Source: Pseudomonas batumici (GTDB taxonomy: Bacteria; Pseudomonadota; Gammaproteobacteria; Pseudomonadales; Pseudomonadaceae). Taken from it: a stretch of 64,000 bases of DNA. The stretch covers positions 40,921 to 104,920 of the forward strand of contig NZ_JXDG01000007.1 of NCBI RefSeq assembly GCF_000820515.1, read 5' to 3'. This document shows positions 50,315 to 59,976 of this stretch, one piece after another. The position numbers and the translations under genes were made by a program. The notes beneath the pieces are model-generated. The model did not search any database. It had not been told where the DNA came from and saw only the letters and a program-made list of their open reading frames with translations. Numbering within the stretch: position 1 is the first letter of the stretch; every line of letters begins with the position of its first letter.

Positions 50315-50494
50315 TCAGCCTGTGGCGCGTTGCTGGCGGTCGGGAAAAACGTGGGGGGCCTGCAGCCTGGCTTGCAGGGTGCTGACAAAGGCGCGGGCCT
50401 CGGATTCGCTACGGAAGGTCACCACGTGCTGGTCCAGGCGGACCTGCCATTGATTGCCGTGGGGCCTGGTCAGTTCTTTAACCAGTATCTTCAT
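50315..50494 (-). CDS. Small conserved-looking protein of 59 residues
   Basis: MKILVKELTRPHGNQWQVRL then DQHVVTFRSESEARAFVSTL and a basic tail. It has a textbook ribosome binding site (AGGAGGAAG, 8 nt upstream of the ATG at 50494) and a compact strand/helix pattern (ILVKEL, WQVRLD, VVTF, SEARAFVSTLQARL) like a small DUF that copies a 'query sequence in frame' fold. No function is recognised. It converges on the MFS gene with 15 bp between stop codons. Confidence 0.7.
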   Translation of the reverse strand: MKILVKELTRPHGNQWQVRLDQHVVTFRSESEARAFVSTLQARLQAPHVFPDRQQRATG

Positions 50495-50840
50495 TGCGTA
50501 CTTCCTCCTGTTGGTAACGGCTCATTCTCGTTTTCTTGAAAATGACTGCATAAAACCAAAACAGCAGTGAGGACTCGAGTGTAGCGCGGATTTCCTACCG
50601 GAAAATGACACGGCTCAAACATCTGACTGGTGGTTGCTCTATTTTTTGCGGGAGCAAACCTTTCTCATAAACCCCCGACTCCGGACACGCCGCGACCTCC
50701 TGTAGGAGCCGGCTTGCCGGCGATGGCGACCGCTCAGACGATGCAAGGCTTGCGGGCCTCATCGTCGGAACGCCGCCCGCAGCAAGCTGGCTCCTACAGG
50801 GGGAGGGTGTTGTCAGGTCGACAGGCGTGCGGAATTCGAC
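50495..50840. other. Intergenic region with REP doublet
   Basis: 346 bp between the 59-residue gene and the alcohol dehydrogenase gene. It contains the REP doublet listed separately and the upstream region of the small gene; a weak inverted repeat TTTTC/GAAAA lies near 50530. No other gene seen. Confidence 0.5.
50701..50800. repeat. REP doublet
   Basis: TGTAGGAGCCGGCTTGCC at the left and AGCAAGCTGGCTCCTACAGG at the right, 100 bp in all; GCCGGC subtype. Confidence 0.9.
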
Positions 50841-51854
50841 TCAGAACCCCTCCAGCACGATCTTGCCCTTGGCCTTGCCACTTTCCAGCAATTCATGGGC
50901 GCGGCGCAGGTTGGCGGCATTGATCTGGCCGAAATGCTCGCCCAGCGTGGTTTTCAACACCCCGGCATCGATCAGCTCGGCGACGCGGTTGAGCAGGTTG
51001 TGCTGTTCGATCATGTCGTCGGTCTCGAACATCGAGCGGGTGTACATGAACTCCCAGTGCAACGACAGGCTCTTGCGCTTGAGCTTGCTGATATCGAGGC
51101 CCTTCGGGTCGTCGATCAGGGCCAGCTTGCCCTGGGGCTTGAGGGCTTCGACCAGTTGGTCGAGGTGGCTGTCGGTCTGGGTCAGGCTGGCGACATGGGT
51201 CACCTGCGCCTGCCCGTGGGCCCTGAGTTCTTCACTCAACGGCCGGCGGTGATCGATGACCAGGTCCGCGCCCAGCGCCCTCACCCAGGCCTGGGTTTCG
51301 GGGCGCGATGCGCTGCCGATGACTTTCAGGCCGGTCAACTGGCTGGCGAGCTGGGTCAGGATCGAACCCACGCCACCGGCGGCGCCGACGATCAGCAGGC
51401 TCTGGCCCTGATCCGCCTTGTCCTCGGCGATCTGCAGGCGCTCGAACAGCAGCTCCCAGGCGGTAATGGCGGTCAGGGGCAAGGCGGCGGCCTCGGCGAA
51501 ACCCAGGCTGTTCGGCATGCGCCCGACGATGCGCTCATCCACCACGTGCAGTTCGCTGTTGGCGCCGGGACGCGTCAGGGAGCCGGCGTAGAAGACCCGG
51601 TCACCGACCTTGAACAGGCTGACATCGCTGCCCACCGCCTTGACCACACCGGCCACGTCCCAGCCCAGCACCTTGGCCTCGCCGTTTTCCGGCGGCATGA
51701 ACTGGCGGACCTTGGTGTCCACCGGATTGACGGAGATGGCCTTGACCTCCACCAGCAGGTCGCGGGGGCCGGCGACCGGGGCGGGCAGCTCGATGTCCTG
51801 CAGGGACTGCGGGTCGTGGGCGGGCAGGGACGTGTAGAAGGCGATGGCTTTCAT
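50841..51854 (-). CDS. Zinc-type alcohol dehydrogenase / quinone oxidoreductase family protein
   Basis: 337 residues, a medium-chain dehydrogenase/reductase. GWDVAGVVKAVGSDV is in the N-terminal catalytic domain, LLIVGAAGGVGSILTQLA is the nucleotide-binding motif. There are no zinc-binding cysteines in the usual places, so it is of the quinone-oxidoreductase kind (ZADH_like/YjgB-type). It is divergent from a LysR regulator, its likely controller. Confidence 0.88.
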   Translation of the reverse strand: MKAIAFYTSLPAHDPQSLQDIELPAPVAGPRDLLVEVKAISVNPVDTKVRQFMPPENGEAKVLGWDVAGVVKAVGSDVSLFKVGDRVFYAGSLTRPGANSELHVVDERIVGRMPNSLGFAEAAALPLTAITAWELLFERLQIAEDKADQGQSLLIVGAAGGVGSILTQLASQLTGLKVIGSASRPETQAWVRALGADLVIDHRRPLSEELRAHGQAQVTHVASLTQTDSHLDQLVEALKPQGKLALIDDPKGLDISKLKRKSLSLHWEFMYTRSMFETDDMIEQHNLLNRVAELIDAGVLKTTLGEHFGQINAANLRRAHELLESGKAKGKIVLEGF

Positions 51855-51973
51855 GGGGGCACTCCAGGGGGCAGTGATTTCGATGGCGCCATGATTGGCT
51901 ATTTCCCTTGGAGATAAAACCGGCTAAAACAGCAGTCTCTTTCAATATTTTTTTGATAATGCCGGAGCCCGTC

Positions 51974-52894
51974 ATGCTGCGTTTCGACGACTTGCAGTTG
52001 TTCGTCCGTGCCGCCGACCTCGGCAGCCTGTCGGCGGCGGCGCGGGTCATGGACATGTCGGCGGCGGTGGCCAGCGCCGCGCTGAAGCGCATCGAGCAGC
52101 AACTGGGCGCGCGCCTGCTGGCGCGCTCGACCCGCAGCCTGAGACTGACGGCCGAAGGCGAGGGCTTCCTTGAATATGCCCGGGCGGCGTTGAGCCAACT
52201 CGATGAGGGGCGCCGCCTGCTGGCCCGCGGTCAGGACCAGGTCAGCGGCGTCCTGCAGTTGTCGGCACCCTCGGACTTCGGACGCAACCTGCTGCTGCCC
52301 TGGCTGGACGAGTTCCAGCGCGAACACCCGCAACTGACGGTGCGTCTGCTGCTGGGGGATCGCATTGCCGACCTGTTCCGCCAGCCGGTGGACATTGCCT
52401 TGCGTTATGGCGAACCGGAGGACTCCAGCCTGGTGGCGCTGCCCGTGGCGCCGGACAATCGCCGCGTGCTGTGCGCGGCACCGAGCTATCTGGCGCGGCA
52501 CGGCGAGCCCCACACGCTGGCGCAACTGGCACAGCACAACTGCCTGCTCTATATGCTGAACAGCCGGGTCCATGACCACTGGAGTTTTCACGACGGCAAG
52601 CGCGACGTCGGCCTGACCGTCAGCGGTGATCGGTTCAGCGACGATGCCGATGTGGTGCGGCGCTGGGCGGTGGCCGGTGCCGGGATCGCCTACAAATCCT
52701 GGCTGGATGTGTCGGCCGATGTCCTCGCGGGACGTCTGCGGGTGCTGCTGCCGGAACTGCGCTGTGAGCGCGCGCCGCTGAATTTGTTGTGCGCCCATCG
52801 CGCCCAATTGAGTAAGCCGGTGAACCTGTTGCGCGAGATGTTGAGCCGGCGATGCGCGCAGCTGGGGCGCCTGGCGCCGGTTTCCCGTGCATGA
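51974..52894 (+). CDS. LysR family transcriptional regulator
   Basis: 306 residues. N-terminal winged HTH (MLRFDDLQLFVRAADLGSLSAAARVMDMSAAVASAALKRIEQQLGARLLARSTRSLRLT) and a substrate-binding domain starting near residue 90. The ATG at 51974 with GGAG 7 nt upstream is preferred; an ATG 15 nt earlier has no ribosome binding site. It is 119 bp from the divergent oxidoreductase gene, the usual LysR arrangement. Confidence 0.93.
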   Translation: MLRFDDLQLFVRAADLGSLSAAARVMDMSAAVASAALKRIEQQLGARLLARSTRSLRLTAEGEGFLEYARAALSQLDEGRRLLARGQDQVSGVLQLSAPSDFGRNLLLPWLDEFQREHPQLTVRLLLGDRIADLFRQPVDIALRYGEPEDSSLVALPVAPDNRRVLCAAPSYLARHGEPHTLAQLAQHNCLLYMLNSRVHDHWSFHDGKRDVGLTVSGDRFSDDADVVRRWAVAGAGIAYKSWLDVSADVLAGRLRVLLPELRCERAPLNLLCAHRAQLSKPVNLLREMLSRRCAQLGRLAPVSRA

Positions 52895-52979
52895 GACACG
52901 CCGATCTCGAAGAGGTTCTGTTACAACCCGTTCAGGAATAAAGGTCGGCTCCGGGGACATTGTGGTTTAGGCTGCTTGC

Positions 52980-52991
52980 ATTGGATCCAAT
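52980..52991. promoter_or_regulatory. Perfect 12-bp palindrome of VanR/GntR operator type
   Basis: ATTGGATCCAAT is a perfect palindrome and matches the sequence reported for VanR-type (GntR, FCD branch) repressors. It lies 162 bp upstream of the ArsR-like gene and 86 bp after the LysR gene. No GntR gene lies in the window. Confidence 0.5.
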
Positions 52992-53153
52992 ATCCTTTCG
53001 GCGGATCACGCATTTTGTTTCATTCGCCGCCGTTGATTGCCAAACGACGAAGAATCGCCCGCTTTTTGGCATTTTCGCGCCTTGGCTTGGGCGGGATTAC
53101 TCCTCAGTATGCCCCGTGTGCGTTAGATCAATGTTTCAACAGGGAGTGAAGAC

Positions 53154-53867
53154 ATGGAATATGCACCTTGCGTCAGTCAGATTGCCACGTTGCTTGCCGA
53201 CCCCAAGCGCAGTGCGATGATGTGGGCGTTGTTGGATGGCAGCGCGCGGGCTGCCGATGAGTTGGCCCTGTGCACGGGCCTGTCGCTGTCCTCGGCCAGT
53301 GCCCACCTGGCGCGCCTGAGTTCAGGCGGCCTGGTCCGTACCGAGGAGCGGGGCCGCAAGCGCTTCTTCCGGCTCGCCGCCCCGGAAATCGCCACGGCGG
53401 TGCAGGCCCTGGCCAGCGCTTCATTGGCCAGTGCGCCGCTGGCCATGGCGCATGCGGTCAAGGCCCTGGCACCGGATGCCGAGGCCCTGCGCCATGCCCG
53501 GATTTGCCACGACCACCTGGGAGGCGAACTGGCCTGCGAGCTCTACCAGCGTCTGCTCGGGGCGGGCTGGATCGAACAGCAGGAGTTGCGGCTGCGGGTG
53601 ACCAGCAAGGGCGCTGCCCGTCTGGCTGAGCGCGGCCTGTACATCCAGGCGCTGGCCCATGGGCAGCGCGAGATCGCCTGTGTCTGCCACGATGTGCAAC
53701 GCCGTCCCCACCTGGGTGGCGCGCTGGGCGCCGGGTTGCTGCAACTGTTCCTGCAATCGGGTTGGCTGGCCTTGCGGGAAGACTCCCGGGCCTTGCAGGT
53801 TTCCGCCCTCGGGCAGCGGCAGATCGACAAACTGGCCAGTGAAATCGAGCTCGAAATGGCCGGCTGA
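53154..53867 (+). CDS. ArsR-family winged-helix regulator
   Basis: 237 residues, about twice a plain ArsR. Residues 1-85 are the winged HTH: QIATLLADPKRSAMMWALLDGSARAADELALCTGLSLSSASAHLARLSSGGLV, then a wing with RTEERGRKRFFRL. The C-terminal half (about 100-237) includes CHDHLGGELACELYQRLL and a CVCHDVQRRPHLGGALGAGLL segment, which is shared by ArsR-like regulators of this longer group and could bind a ligand or metal. The MFS gene follows 125 bp downstream. Confidence 0.88.
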   Translation: MEYAPCVSQIATLLADPKRSAMMWALLDGSARAADELALCTGLSLSSASAHLARLSSGGLVRTEERGRKRFFRLAAPEIATAVQALASASLASAPLAMAHAVKALAPDAEALRHARICHDHLGGELACELYQRLLGAGWIEQQELRLRVTSKGAARLAERGLYIQALAHGQREIACVCHDVQRRPHLGGALGAGLLQLFLQSGWLALREDSRALQVSALGQRQIDKLASEIELEMAG

Positions 53868-53992
53868 GTCCCGGTGGCCTGCCGCATGGATGCGGCGGGC
53901 GTCGCTCAAGACTGCGAACAGGTCGTATCCAGAAACCGCTCCCCCCGACGATACCGCACACTCGATCGAAGATTCGAATCGAGGGATATCCC

Positions 53993-55372
53993 ATGGAAGC
54001 TCAAGGCTACAGTGCGGCGGAACGACTGGAACGATTGCCCATCAGCGGTTATCACCGATGGATTTTCATCATCATTGCCCTGGCGTTTTTCTTCGACTCC
54101 ATGGACCTGGCGATGATGACCTTCCTGCTCGGTTCGATCAAAACCGAGTTCGCCCTCGGCAGCGCCCAGGCCGGCTTGCTGGCCAGTTCGAGCTTCTTCG
54201 GCATGGTGGTGGGGGCTTCGCTGTCGGGCCTGCTCGCCGACCGTTTCGGGCGCAAGCCGGTGTTCCAGTGGAGCATCGTGCTCTGGGGCGTGGCCAGTTA
54301 CCTGTGCTCCACCGCGCAGACCGTCGAGACGCTGACGCTGTTTCGCATCCTGCTGGGGTTCGGCATGGGCATGGAGTTTCCCATTGCCCAGTCGATGCTC
54401 TCGGAGTTGATTCCGGCCAAGCGGCGCGGGCGCTATATCGCGTTGATGGACGGCTTCTGGCCCCTCGGCTTTGTCGCGGCGGGGGTGCTGTCCTATTTCC
54501 TGCTGCCGCTGGTGGGCTGGCGGGACATCTTCCTGGTGTTGGCGATACCGGCGGTGTTCGTCCTGGCGATTCGCTTTTTCATCCCGGAGTCGCCGCGCTG
54601 GCTGGAACAGGCCGGGCGACATGCAGCGGCTGACACGGTGCTGCGTGGTATCGAGGAGCGGGTGCGCACGTCGCTCCGGCACGCGACGCTGCCGGTCCCG
54701 GTGCGCCTGCCCCGTGGCGTGGAGCGTGTGCCGAGTTTCCTTTCGGCCTTTCGACAGTTGTGGTCGCCGTTGTACCGCCAGCGCACGATGATGATCTGGA
54801 GCGTCTGGTTCTTTGCCTTGCTCGGTTTCTACGGCCTGACCTCCTGGCTCAGTGCCTTGCTGCAGCAGTCGGGTTTCGCGGTGACGCAGTCGGTGTATTA
54901 CACGGTGCTGATTTCCCTGGGCGGGATTCCGGGCTTCCTGATGGCGGCCTGGCTGGTGGAGCGTTGGGGGCGCAAGCCGGTGTGCGTGGTGACCTTGCTC
55001 GGTGGTGGGGTCATGGCGTTTTTCTACGGGCAGAGCGCGGTGTTTGGCGGCAATGTCGGCTTGCTGGTGGGCTCGGGGTTGTTGATGCAGTTCTTCCTGT
55101 TCGGCATGTGGGCGGTGTTGTACACCTACACGCCGGAGTTGTACCCGACCTCGGCGCGGGCCACGGGCTCCGGTTTTGCCTCGGCGGTGGGACGGATCGG
55201 TTCGTTGCTCGGGCCGCTGGTGACCGGGCTGGTGTTCCCGGTGACGGGGCAGGGCGGGGTGTTTGCCCTGGGGGCACTGTGCTTCGCGGTGGCGGCGGTG
55301 CTGGTCTGGCGCTTTGGCATGGAGACCCGGGGCAAGGCGCTGGAGGAGTTGAGCGAGGTGGTGCGGATATAA
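53993..55372 (+). CDS. MFS transporter, NiaP-like
   Basis: 459 residues, twelve membrane segments. FFFDSMDLAMMTFLLGSIKTEFAL, GLLADRFGRKPVFQWSI and ESPRWL fit the sugar/organic-acid MFS branch that includes the nicotinate transporter NiaP and aromatic-acid carriers. The substrate is not settled by sequence. It follows the ArsR-like regulator and probably depends on it or on the VanR-type operator further upstream. Confidence 0.88.
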   Translation: MEAQGYSAAERLERLPISGYHRWIFIIIALAFFFDSMDLAMMTFLLGSIKTEFALGSAQAGLLASSSFFGMVVGASLSGLLADRFGRKPVFQWSIVLWGVASYLCSTAQTVETLTLFRILLGFGMGMEFPIAQSMLSELIPAKRRGRYIALMDGFWPLGFVAAGVLSYFLLPLVGWRDIFLVLAIPAVFVLAIRFFIPESPRWLEQAGRHAAADTVLRGIEERVRTSLRHATLPVPVRLPRGVERVPSFLSAFRQLWSPLYRQRTMMIWSVWFFALLGFYGLTSWLSALLQQSGFAVTQSVYYTVLISLGGIPGFLMAAWLVERWGRKPVCVVTLLGGGVMAFFYGQSAVFGGNVGLLVGSGLLMQFFLFGMWAVLYTYTPELYPTSARATGSGFASAVGRIGSLLGPLVTGLVFPVTGQGGVFALGALCFAVAAVLVWRFGMETRGKALEELSEVVRI

Positions 55373-55406
55373 GGCCGAACCCGGTCCTTTGTGGGATACG
55401 CGGATT

Positions 55407-55490
55407 TGTGGGAGCCGGCTTGCTGGCGATGGGGGCAGTCAGCCTTGCATCGTCTGATTGGACGCCATCGCCAGCAAGCCGGCTCCTACA
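55407..55490. repeat. REP doublet
   Basis: TGTGGGAGCCGGCTTGCTGG and inverted CCAGCAAGCCGGCTCCTACA, about 84 bp; GCCGGC subtype, between converging genes. Confidence 0.92.
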
Positions 55491-55519
55491 GTTCGGTGGT
55501 GTTTGTCAGACCCTGAGCA

Positions 55520-56530
<1,011 letters not shown>

Positions 56531-57214
56531 TTACCAGGGAATCGTCTCGCCCTTGTAGTTGATGAAGTGATGTCCGCCCCTGCCGGCATAGGCATTGACC
56601 TGGTCGATCAGGCCACGGACGCTGGTCGCCACGTCGATGTCCGCACCTTCGCCGCCCATGTCGGTTTTCACCCAGCCCGGGTGCATCGACAAGACCGTGA
56701 AGGTCGGCGCCTCGATTTCGCTCAGGAAGGTGCTGACCATGGAGTTCATCGCCGCCTTGCTCGCCTTGTAGAAGGCCAGCTCCGGCGCATCGGGCGTGGT
56801 CACGCTGCCCAGGCCCGAACTCATGAAGGCGATGACCCCATTGCCCCGGCGAATCTGGCCGACGAAGCGCTGGGCCAGGGCCACCGGGGCGATGGCATTG
56901 GTCATGAACAGCTGTCCGATCTCCGCCAGCGAGGCGTTGCCCGGTCTCTGGTCCTCGGGACCCTTGACGCCGGCATTGACGAACAGCAAGTCGAAGACCT
57001 GGCCTTCCAGGCGTTGCGCCAGCGCGCTGACCGCTGCCTGATCGTCCATGTCCAGGGCTTCGATCCGTACCGGGCCGAGGGCCTTGAGGGCATCGGCCTT
57101 GTGCACGTCGCGCACGGTGGCGGTCACGTTCCAGCCGTCGGCCAGCAGTTGTTTGGCCAGCCCGAGTCCGAGGCCTCGGGAAGCACCGATGATCAATGCG
57201 TTTTTAGGGTTCAT
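56531..57214 (-). CDS. Short-chain dehydrogenase/reductase
   Basis: 227 residues. IIGASRGLGLGLAKQLL is the Rossmann nucleotide-binding motif and YKASKAAMNSM gives the catalytic Y-x3-K. Substrate unknown. The ATG at 57214 has AAGGAG 7 nt upstream; a TTG two codons upstream is too close to the RBS. It overlaps the MerR gene by 11 nt, so the two are coupled. Confidence 0.9.
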   Translation of the reverse strand: MNPKNALIIGASRGLGLGLAKQLLADGWNVTATVRDVHKADALKALGPVRIEALDMDDQAAVSALAQRLEGQVFDLLFVNAGVKGPEDQRPGNASLAEIGQLFMTNAIAPVALAQRFVGQIRRGNGVIAFMSSGLGSVTTPDAPELAFYKASKAAMNSMVSTFLSEIEAPTFTVLSMHPGWVKTDMGGEGADIDVATSVRGLIDQVNAYAGRGGHHFINYKGETIPW

Positions 57215-57590
57215 GAGCAAACTCCTTGTCAGATGAAAGTCCGGTTCTCAATGGACAACTTTGTTGCAGGCGATGCTGCAATTCCAGACGCAATTCGCCC
57301 AGTTCGGCGATGCGCGATTCGATCAGCACCAGCTTGTCTTGCAGCAGTTGCGTCACGGCGCTGTCGGCATCCGGCGCGTTCCACAGCCCGGCGACGCTGC
57401 TGCCGATTTCACCCAGGCTGAAGCCCAGGCGCTGGGCGGTCTTGATGTACTGCACCAGTTGCACCATCTCGGGAGGATAGTCCCGATAACCGTTGGCGCT
57501 ACGTCGGGCTTTGATCAAGCCGCGCTGTTCGTAGAAACGCAGGGTGTCGCAACTGACGGCACAGGTCCGCGCCAACTCACCGATACGCAT
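57204..57590 (-). CDS. MerR family transcriptional regulator
   Basis: 128 residues. MRIGELARTCAVSCDTLRFYEQRGLIKARRSANGYRDYP is the MerR winged HTH and the remainder is a coiled dimerisation helix with SCPLR near the end. It resembles ZntR/SoxR-like short members; Cys residues at the expected metal loop are few, so the signal is not clear. It precedes the SDR gene and probably regulates it. Confidence 0.9.
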   Translation of the reverse strand: MRIGELARTCAVSCDTLRFYEQRGLIKARRSANGYRDYPPEMVQLVQYIKTAQRLGFSLGEIGSSVAGLWNAPDADSAVTQLLQDKLVLIESRIAELGELRLELQHRLQQSCPLRTGLSSDKEFAHEP

Positions 57591-57676
57591 GCCCGTCGCT
57601 CTCCGGAAGGACTTGACCTTGGAGCATACTCCAGGCTTTAGCCTCTGTGCTCCTCGAATGTTTATGGAGAGAGCGC

Positions 57677-58105
57677 ATGTGGACCACAGAACAGTACCGT
57701 CGACTGGTTCGGGCCAGCGCCTGGTATGACTTGATCGTCACGGCGGGCTTTGTCACGCCCTGGAGTTTTTTCGCCCTGCACGCCGCCCTGCTGGCGCTGG
57801 CCACGGCGCTGAACCTGCCCGGAAGCTTTCCGCCGTTCGCACCCGTGCACCTGTTGATGGCGAACCTGCTGGGCTCGATCGTTTGTGTCTGGGCCATATT
57901 GCGCATCCGCGACCCGCAACGGACATTCGGCCGTTATGACGCGGTGGGCCGGATGCTGTTCGCAACCTGGCAGGCTTACGCCCTGAGCCAGGGGGCGAGC
58001 ATGATCATTGGTGTGTTCCTGTTCTTTGAACTGGCCTGGGGGATCGCGCAGTTATTGCCGGTGCGCGGGACATCCGATCAGGCCATATTGGCTGATATGA
58101 CCTGA
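57677..58105 (+). CDS. Small integral membrane protein, unknown
   Basis: 142 residues with four hydrophobic segments: about 14-40 (WYDLIVTAGFVTPWSFFALHAALL), 51-75 (VHLLMANLLGSIVCVWAILR), 94-108 and 110-130 (MIIGVFLFFELAWGIAQLL). No named family recognised. The ATG at 57677 has GGAGAG 5 nt upstream. It is divergent from the MerR gene. Confidence 0.75.
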   Translation: MWTTEQYRRLVRASAWYDLIVTAGFVTPWSFFALHAALLALATALNLPGSFPPFAPVHLLMANLLGSIVCVWAILRIRDPQRTFGRYDAVGRMLFATWQAYALSQGASMIIGVFLFFELAWGIAQLLPVRGTSDQAILADMT

Positions 58106-58168
58106 TCAAAAAACGATCAAATCTCCGCAGGCTTGGCCGGATCGGCTACCCGGCCACCCTTGCACGGC

Positions 58169-58177
58169 TTATCCACA
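58169..58177 (+). promoter_or_regulatory. DnaA box
   Basis: TTATCCACA, the exact high-affinity DnaA consensus (TTATNCACA). Single boxes occur by chance, but a second identical box lies 202 bp away in the same gap. Confidence 0.55.
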
Positions 58178-58370
58178 GGTTGCTCCACAGTATCTGTGTG
58201 CAAGCTCGAGGCTCGGCTATAAAGGTCATTCGGCTATTTTCCAAACGCGATAAACCCCGGTAACTCGCTGTTTACTGGATGATTTTGCGCGGCTGGAGGG
58301 TGATTGGACAAAAACTGATCAGCGGCCGCAAAGCCACGTTGCAGAAGGGGTACAGCCGGATGTGCTCAGG

Positions 58371-58379
58371 TTATCCACA
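58371..58379 (+). promoter_or_regulatory. DnaA box
   Basis: TTATCCACA, same orientation as the box at 58169. It is followed by GCCGGGTGCACAGTG, which contains another partial match. Confidence 0.55.
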
Positions 58380-58441
58380 GCCGGGTGCACAGTGACTGTG
58401 GGCAACCGGCTGGTGTGTTCCGGGTGAGGGGCCGAGGACGC

Positions 58442-59029
58442 TTACGCCTGGCGCTGCAAGAGAATGCGTCCGCGACTGAGATCGGCCAGTTGCCGTTGCA
58501 GCGTATCGATCTGGGCTTCGCCCACGGCCAGCTCCAGTTCCACGCCATTGGCGGTGAACTGTTCTTCCACGATCAGGCCACCCAGCTCGGCCACGCGCAG
58601 TTTGACCAGCGCCAGTTCGCTGAAGCCGCAGGCACAGCTCAGGGCAACCCGACTGATCAGCGGCAACCGCTCGGCATTCTGCAGACACTTGTTGGCGCCG
58701 CCGCCATAGGCGCGGGCCAACCCACCGGTGCCCAACTGGATGCCGCCGTACCAGCGGATGACCAGCACCACGACCTGGTCGCAGTCCTGGGCCTCGATGG
58801 CGGCCAGGATCGGCCGGCCCGCGGTACCGCCGGGTTCGCCGTCGTCGCTGCTGCGGTACTGGTCGGCCAGCTTCCAGGCCCAGCAGTTGTGGGTGGCATC
58901 CAGATCGCTGTGTTGCTCGATGAAGGCCTGGGCCTCGGCGACGCTGGTGATGGGGGCGGCGAGGGTGATAAAGCGGCTTTTGCGAATTTCCTCTCGGTAT
59001 TCGCAAACGCCGGCAAGGGTAAAAGGCAT
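58442..59029 (-). CDS. YigZ/IMPACT family protein
   Basis: 195 residues. YREEIRKSRFITLAAPITSVAEAQAFIEQH and DDGEPGGTAGRPILAAIEAQDCDQVVVLVIRWYGGIQLGTGGLARAYGG carry the IMPACT/UPF0029 N-domain signature; the C-terminal DUF1949 domain follows. In eukaryotes IMPACT modulates GCN1/translation; the bacterial role is unclear. ATG at 59029. It converges on the gap with the DnaA boxes. Confidence 0.92.
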   Translation of the reverse strand: MPFTLAGVCEYREEIRKSRFITLAAPITSVAEAQAFIEQHSDLDATHNCWAWKLADQYRSSDDGEPGGTAGRPILAAIEAQDCDQVVVLVIRWYGGIQLGTGGLARAYGGGANKCLQNAERLPLISRVALSCACGFSELALVKLRVAELGGLIVEEQFTANGVELELAVGEAQIDTLQRQLADLSRGRILLQRQA

Positions 59030-59050
59030 ACGGGGATTCGGCTTCGTGGA

Positions 59051-59701
59051 TCAGAGGGGCGGCGTCAGGCCGCAACCCTTGAGGATGATACGGATCAGGT
59101 TGTCGCTGGCGTCTTCCATGTCCTGCTTGGTCAACCGCGGGCGACCGGTGACCCGGCAGATCTGGGTAGCGAAGTCGGCGTAATGCTGGGTGCTGCCCCA
59201 GAGCAGGAAGATCAGGTGCACCGGATCGACCGGGTCCATCTTGCCCGCATCGATCCAGGCCTGGAACACATTCGCCCGGCCCTGGAACCAGGTGCGGTAG
59301 TCCTGGTTGAAGTGCTCGGTCAGGCATTCGCCGCCGCTGATGATTTCCATGGCGAAGATCCGCGAGGCCTGTGGCTGGCGACGGGAGAACTCCATCTTGG
59401 CGCGGATGTAGCGGGTCAGGGCCTGGGCCGGGTCGTCATCGGCGCTGAGGTGATTGAAGGTATTGTCCCACTGTTCGAGGATATTGCTCAGTACCGCGAT
59501 ATACAGGCCCAGCTTGTGGGTGAAGTAATAATGCAGGTTGGCCTTGGGCAGCCCGGCGTTCAGGGCGATGGTGTTCATGCTGGTGCCTTTGAAACCATGG
59601 CGGGCGAATTCGTCTTCGGCGGCCTTGATGATCGCTTCCTGGTTTTTCTGGCGAATTCGGCTGGCGGGCTTTCCGGCAAGGGCAAGGGCTTCAACGGTCA
59701 T
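59051..59701 (-). CDS. TetR family regulator, RutR-like
   Basis: 216 residues. N-terminal HTH (RQKNQEAIIKAAEDEFARHGFKGTSMNTIALNAGLPKANLHYYFTHKLGLY) and a YcdC/RutR-type C-terminal domain with WFQGRANVFQAWIDAGKMD. RutR-like regulators sense pyrimidines, whose breakdown gives beta-alanine; the beta-alanine genes lie just downstream in the window. A link is only suggested. The ATG at 59701 starts the HTH; a longer form would not have a good ribosome binding site. Confidence 0.9.
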   Translation of the reverse strand: MTVEALALAGKPASRIRQKNQEAIIKAAEDEFARHGFKGTSMNTIALNAGLPKANLHYYFTHKLGLYIAVLSNILEQWDNTFNHLSADDDPAQALTRYIRAKMEFSRRQPQASRIFAMEIISGGECLTEHFNQDYRTWFQGRANVFQAWIDAGKMDPVDPVHLIFLLWGSTQHYADFATQICRVTGRPRLTKQDMEDASDNLIRIILKGCGLTPPL

Positions 59702-59843
59702 AGGCAGTTCCGAGCGGGTCTGTGGGTGTAACCCGTGCACAGATAGCGTACCCACGGGGTTCAGACAAGTCCTGTCATCATATAAAGCCTTGATACGGGG
59801 CGATTCGGTCGCTTTCAGGGCCATTATTTACGCCGCTCGGATA

Positions 59844-59943
59844 TGTGGGAGCCGGCTTGCTGGCGATGGACGTCAACGATAACGCGGGGTATCTGAAACC
59901 ACGCGGCGCTCTTGAGCTCATCGCCAGCAAGCTGGCTCCTACA
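59844..59943. repeat. REP doublet
   Basis: TGTGGGAGCCGGCTTGCTGG and CCAGCAAGCTGGCTCCTACA flank about 100 bp; GCCGGC subtype, between the TetR and LysR genes. Confidence 0.92.
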
Positions 59944-59976
59944 AGGGGCGCTGTGTTTTCAGAGCGGTGGATATCT

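Larger units (their letters stand above)
58106..58441. other. Intergenic gap with two DnaA boxes
   Basis: 336 bp without a coding region that shows family resemblance. It contains two exact TTATCCACA boxes (listed separately), a GATC-rich stretch at its left end (GATCAAAAAACGATCAAA), and further CCACAG-like sequence. It lies between a plus-strand membrane gene and the minus-strand YigZ gene, which converge on it. Confidence 0.55.
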
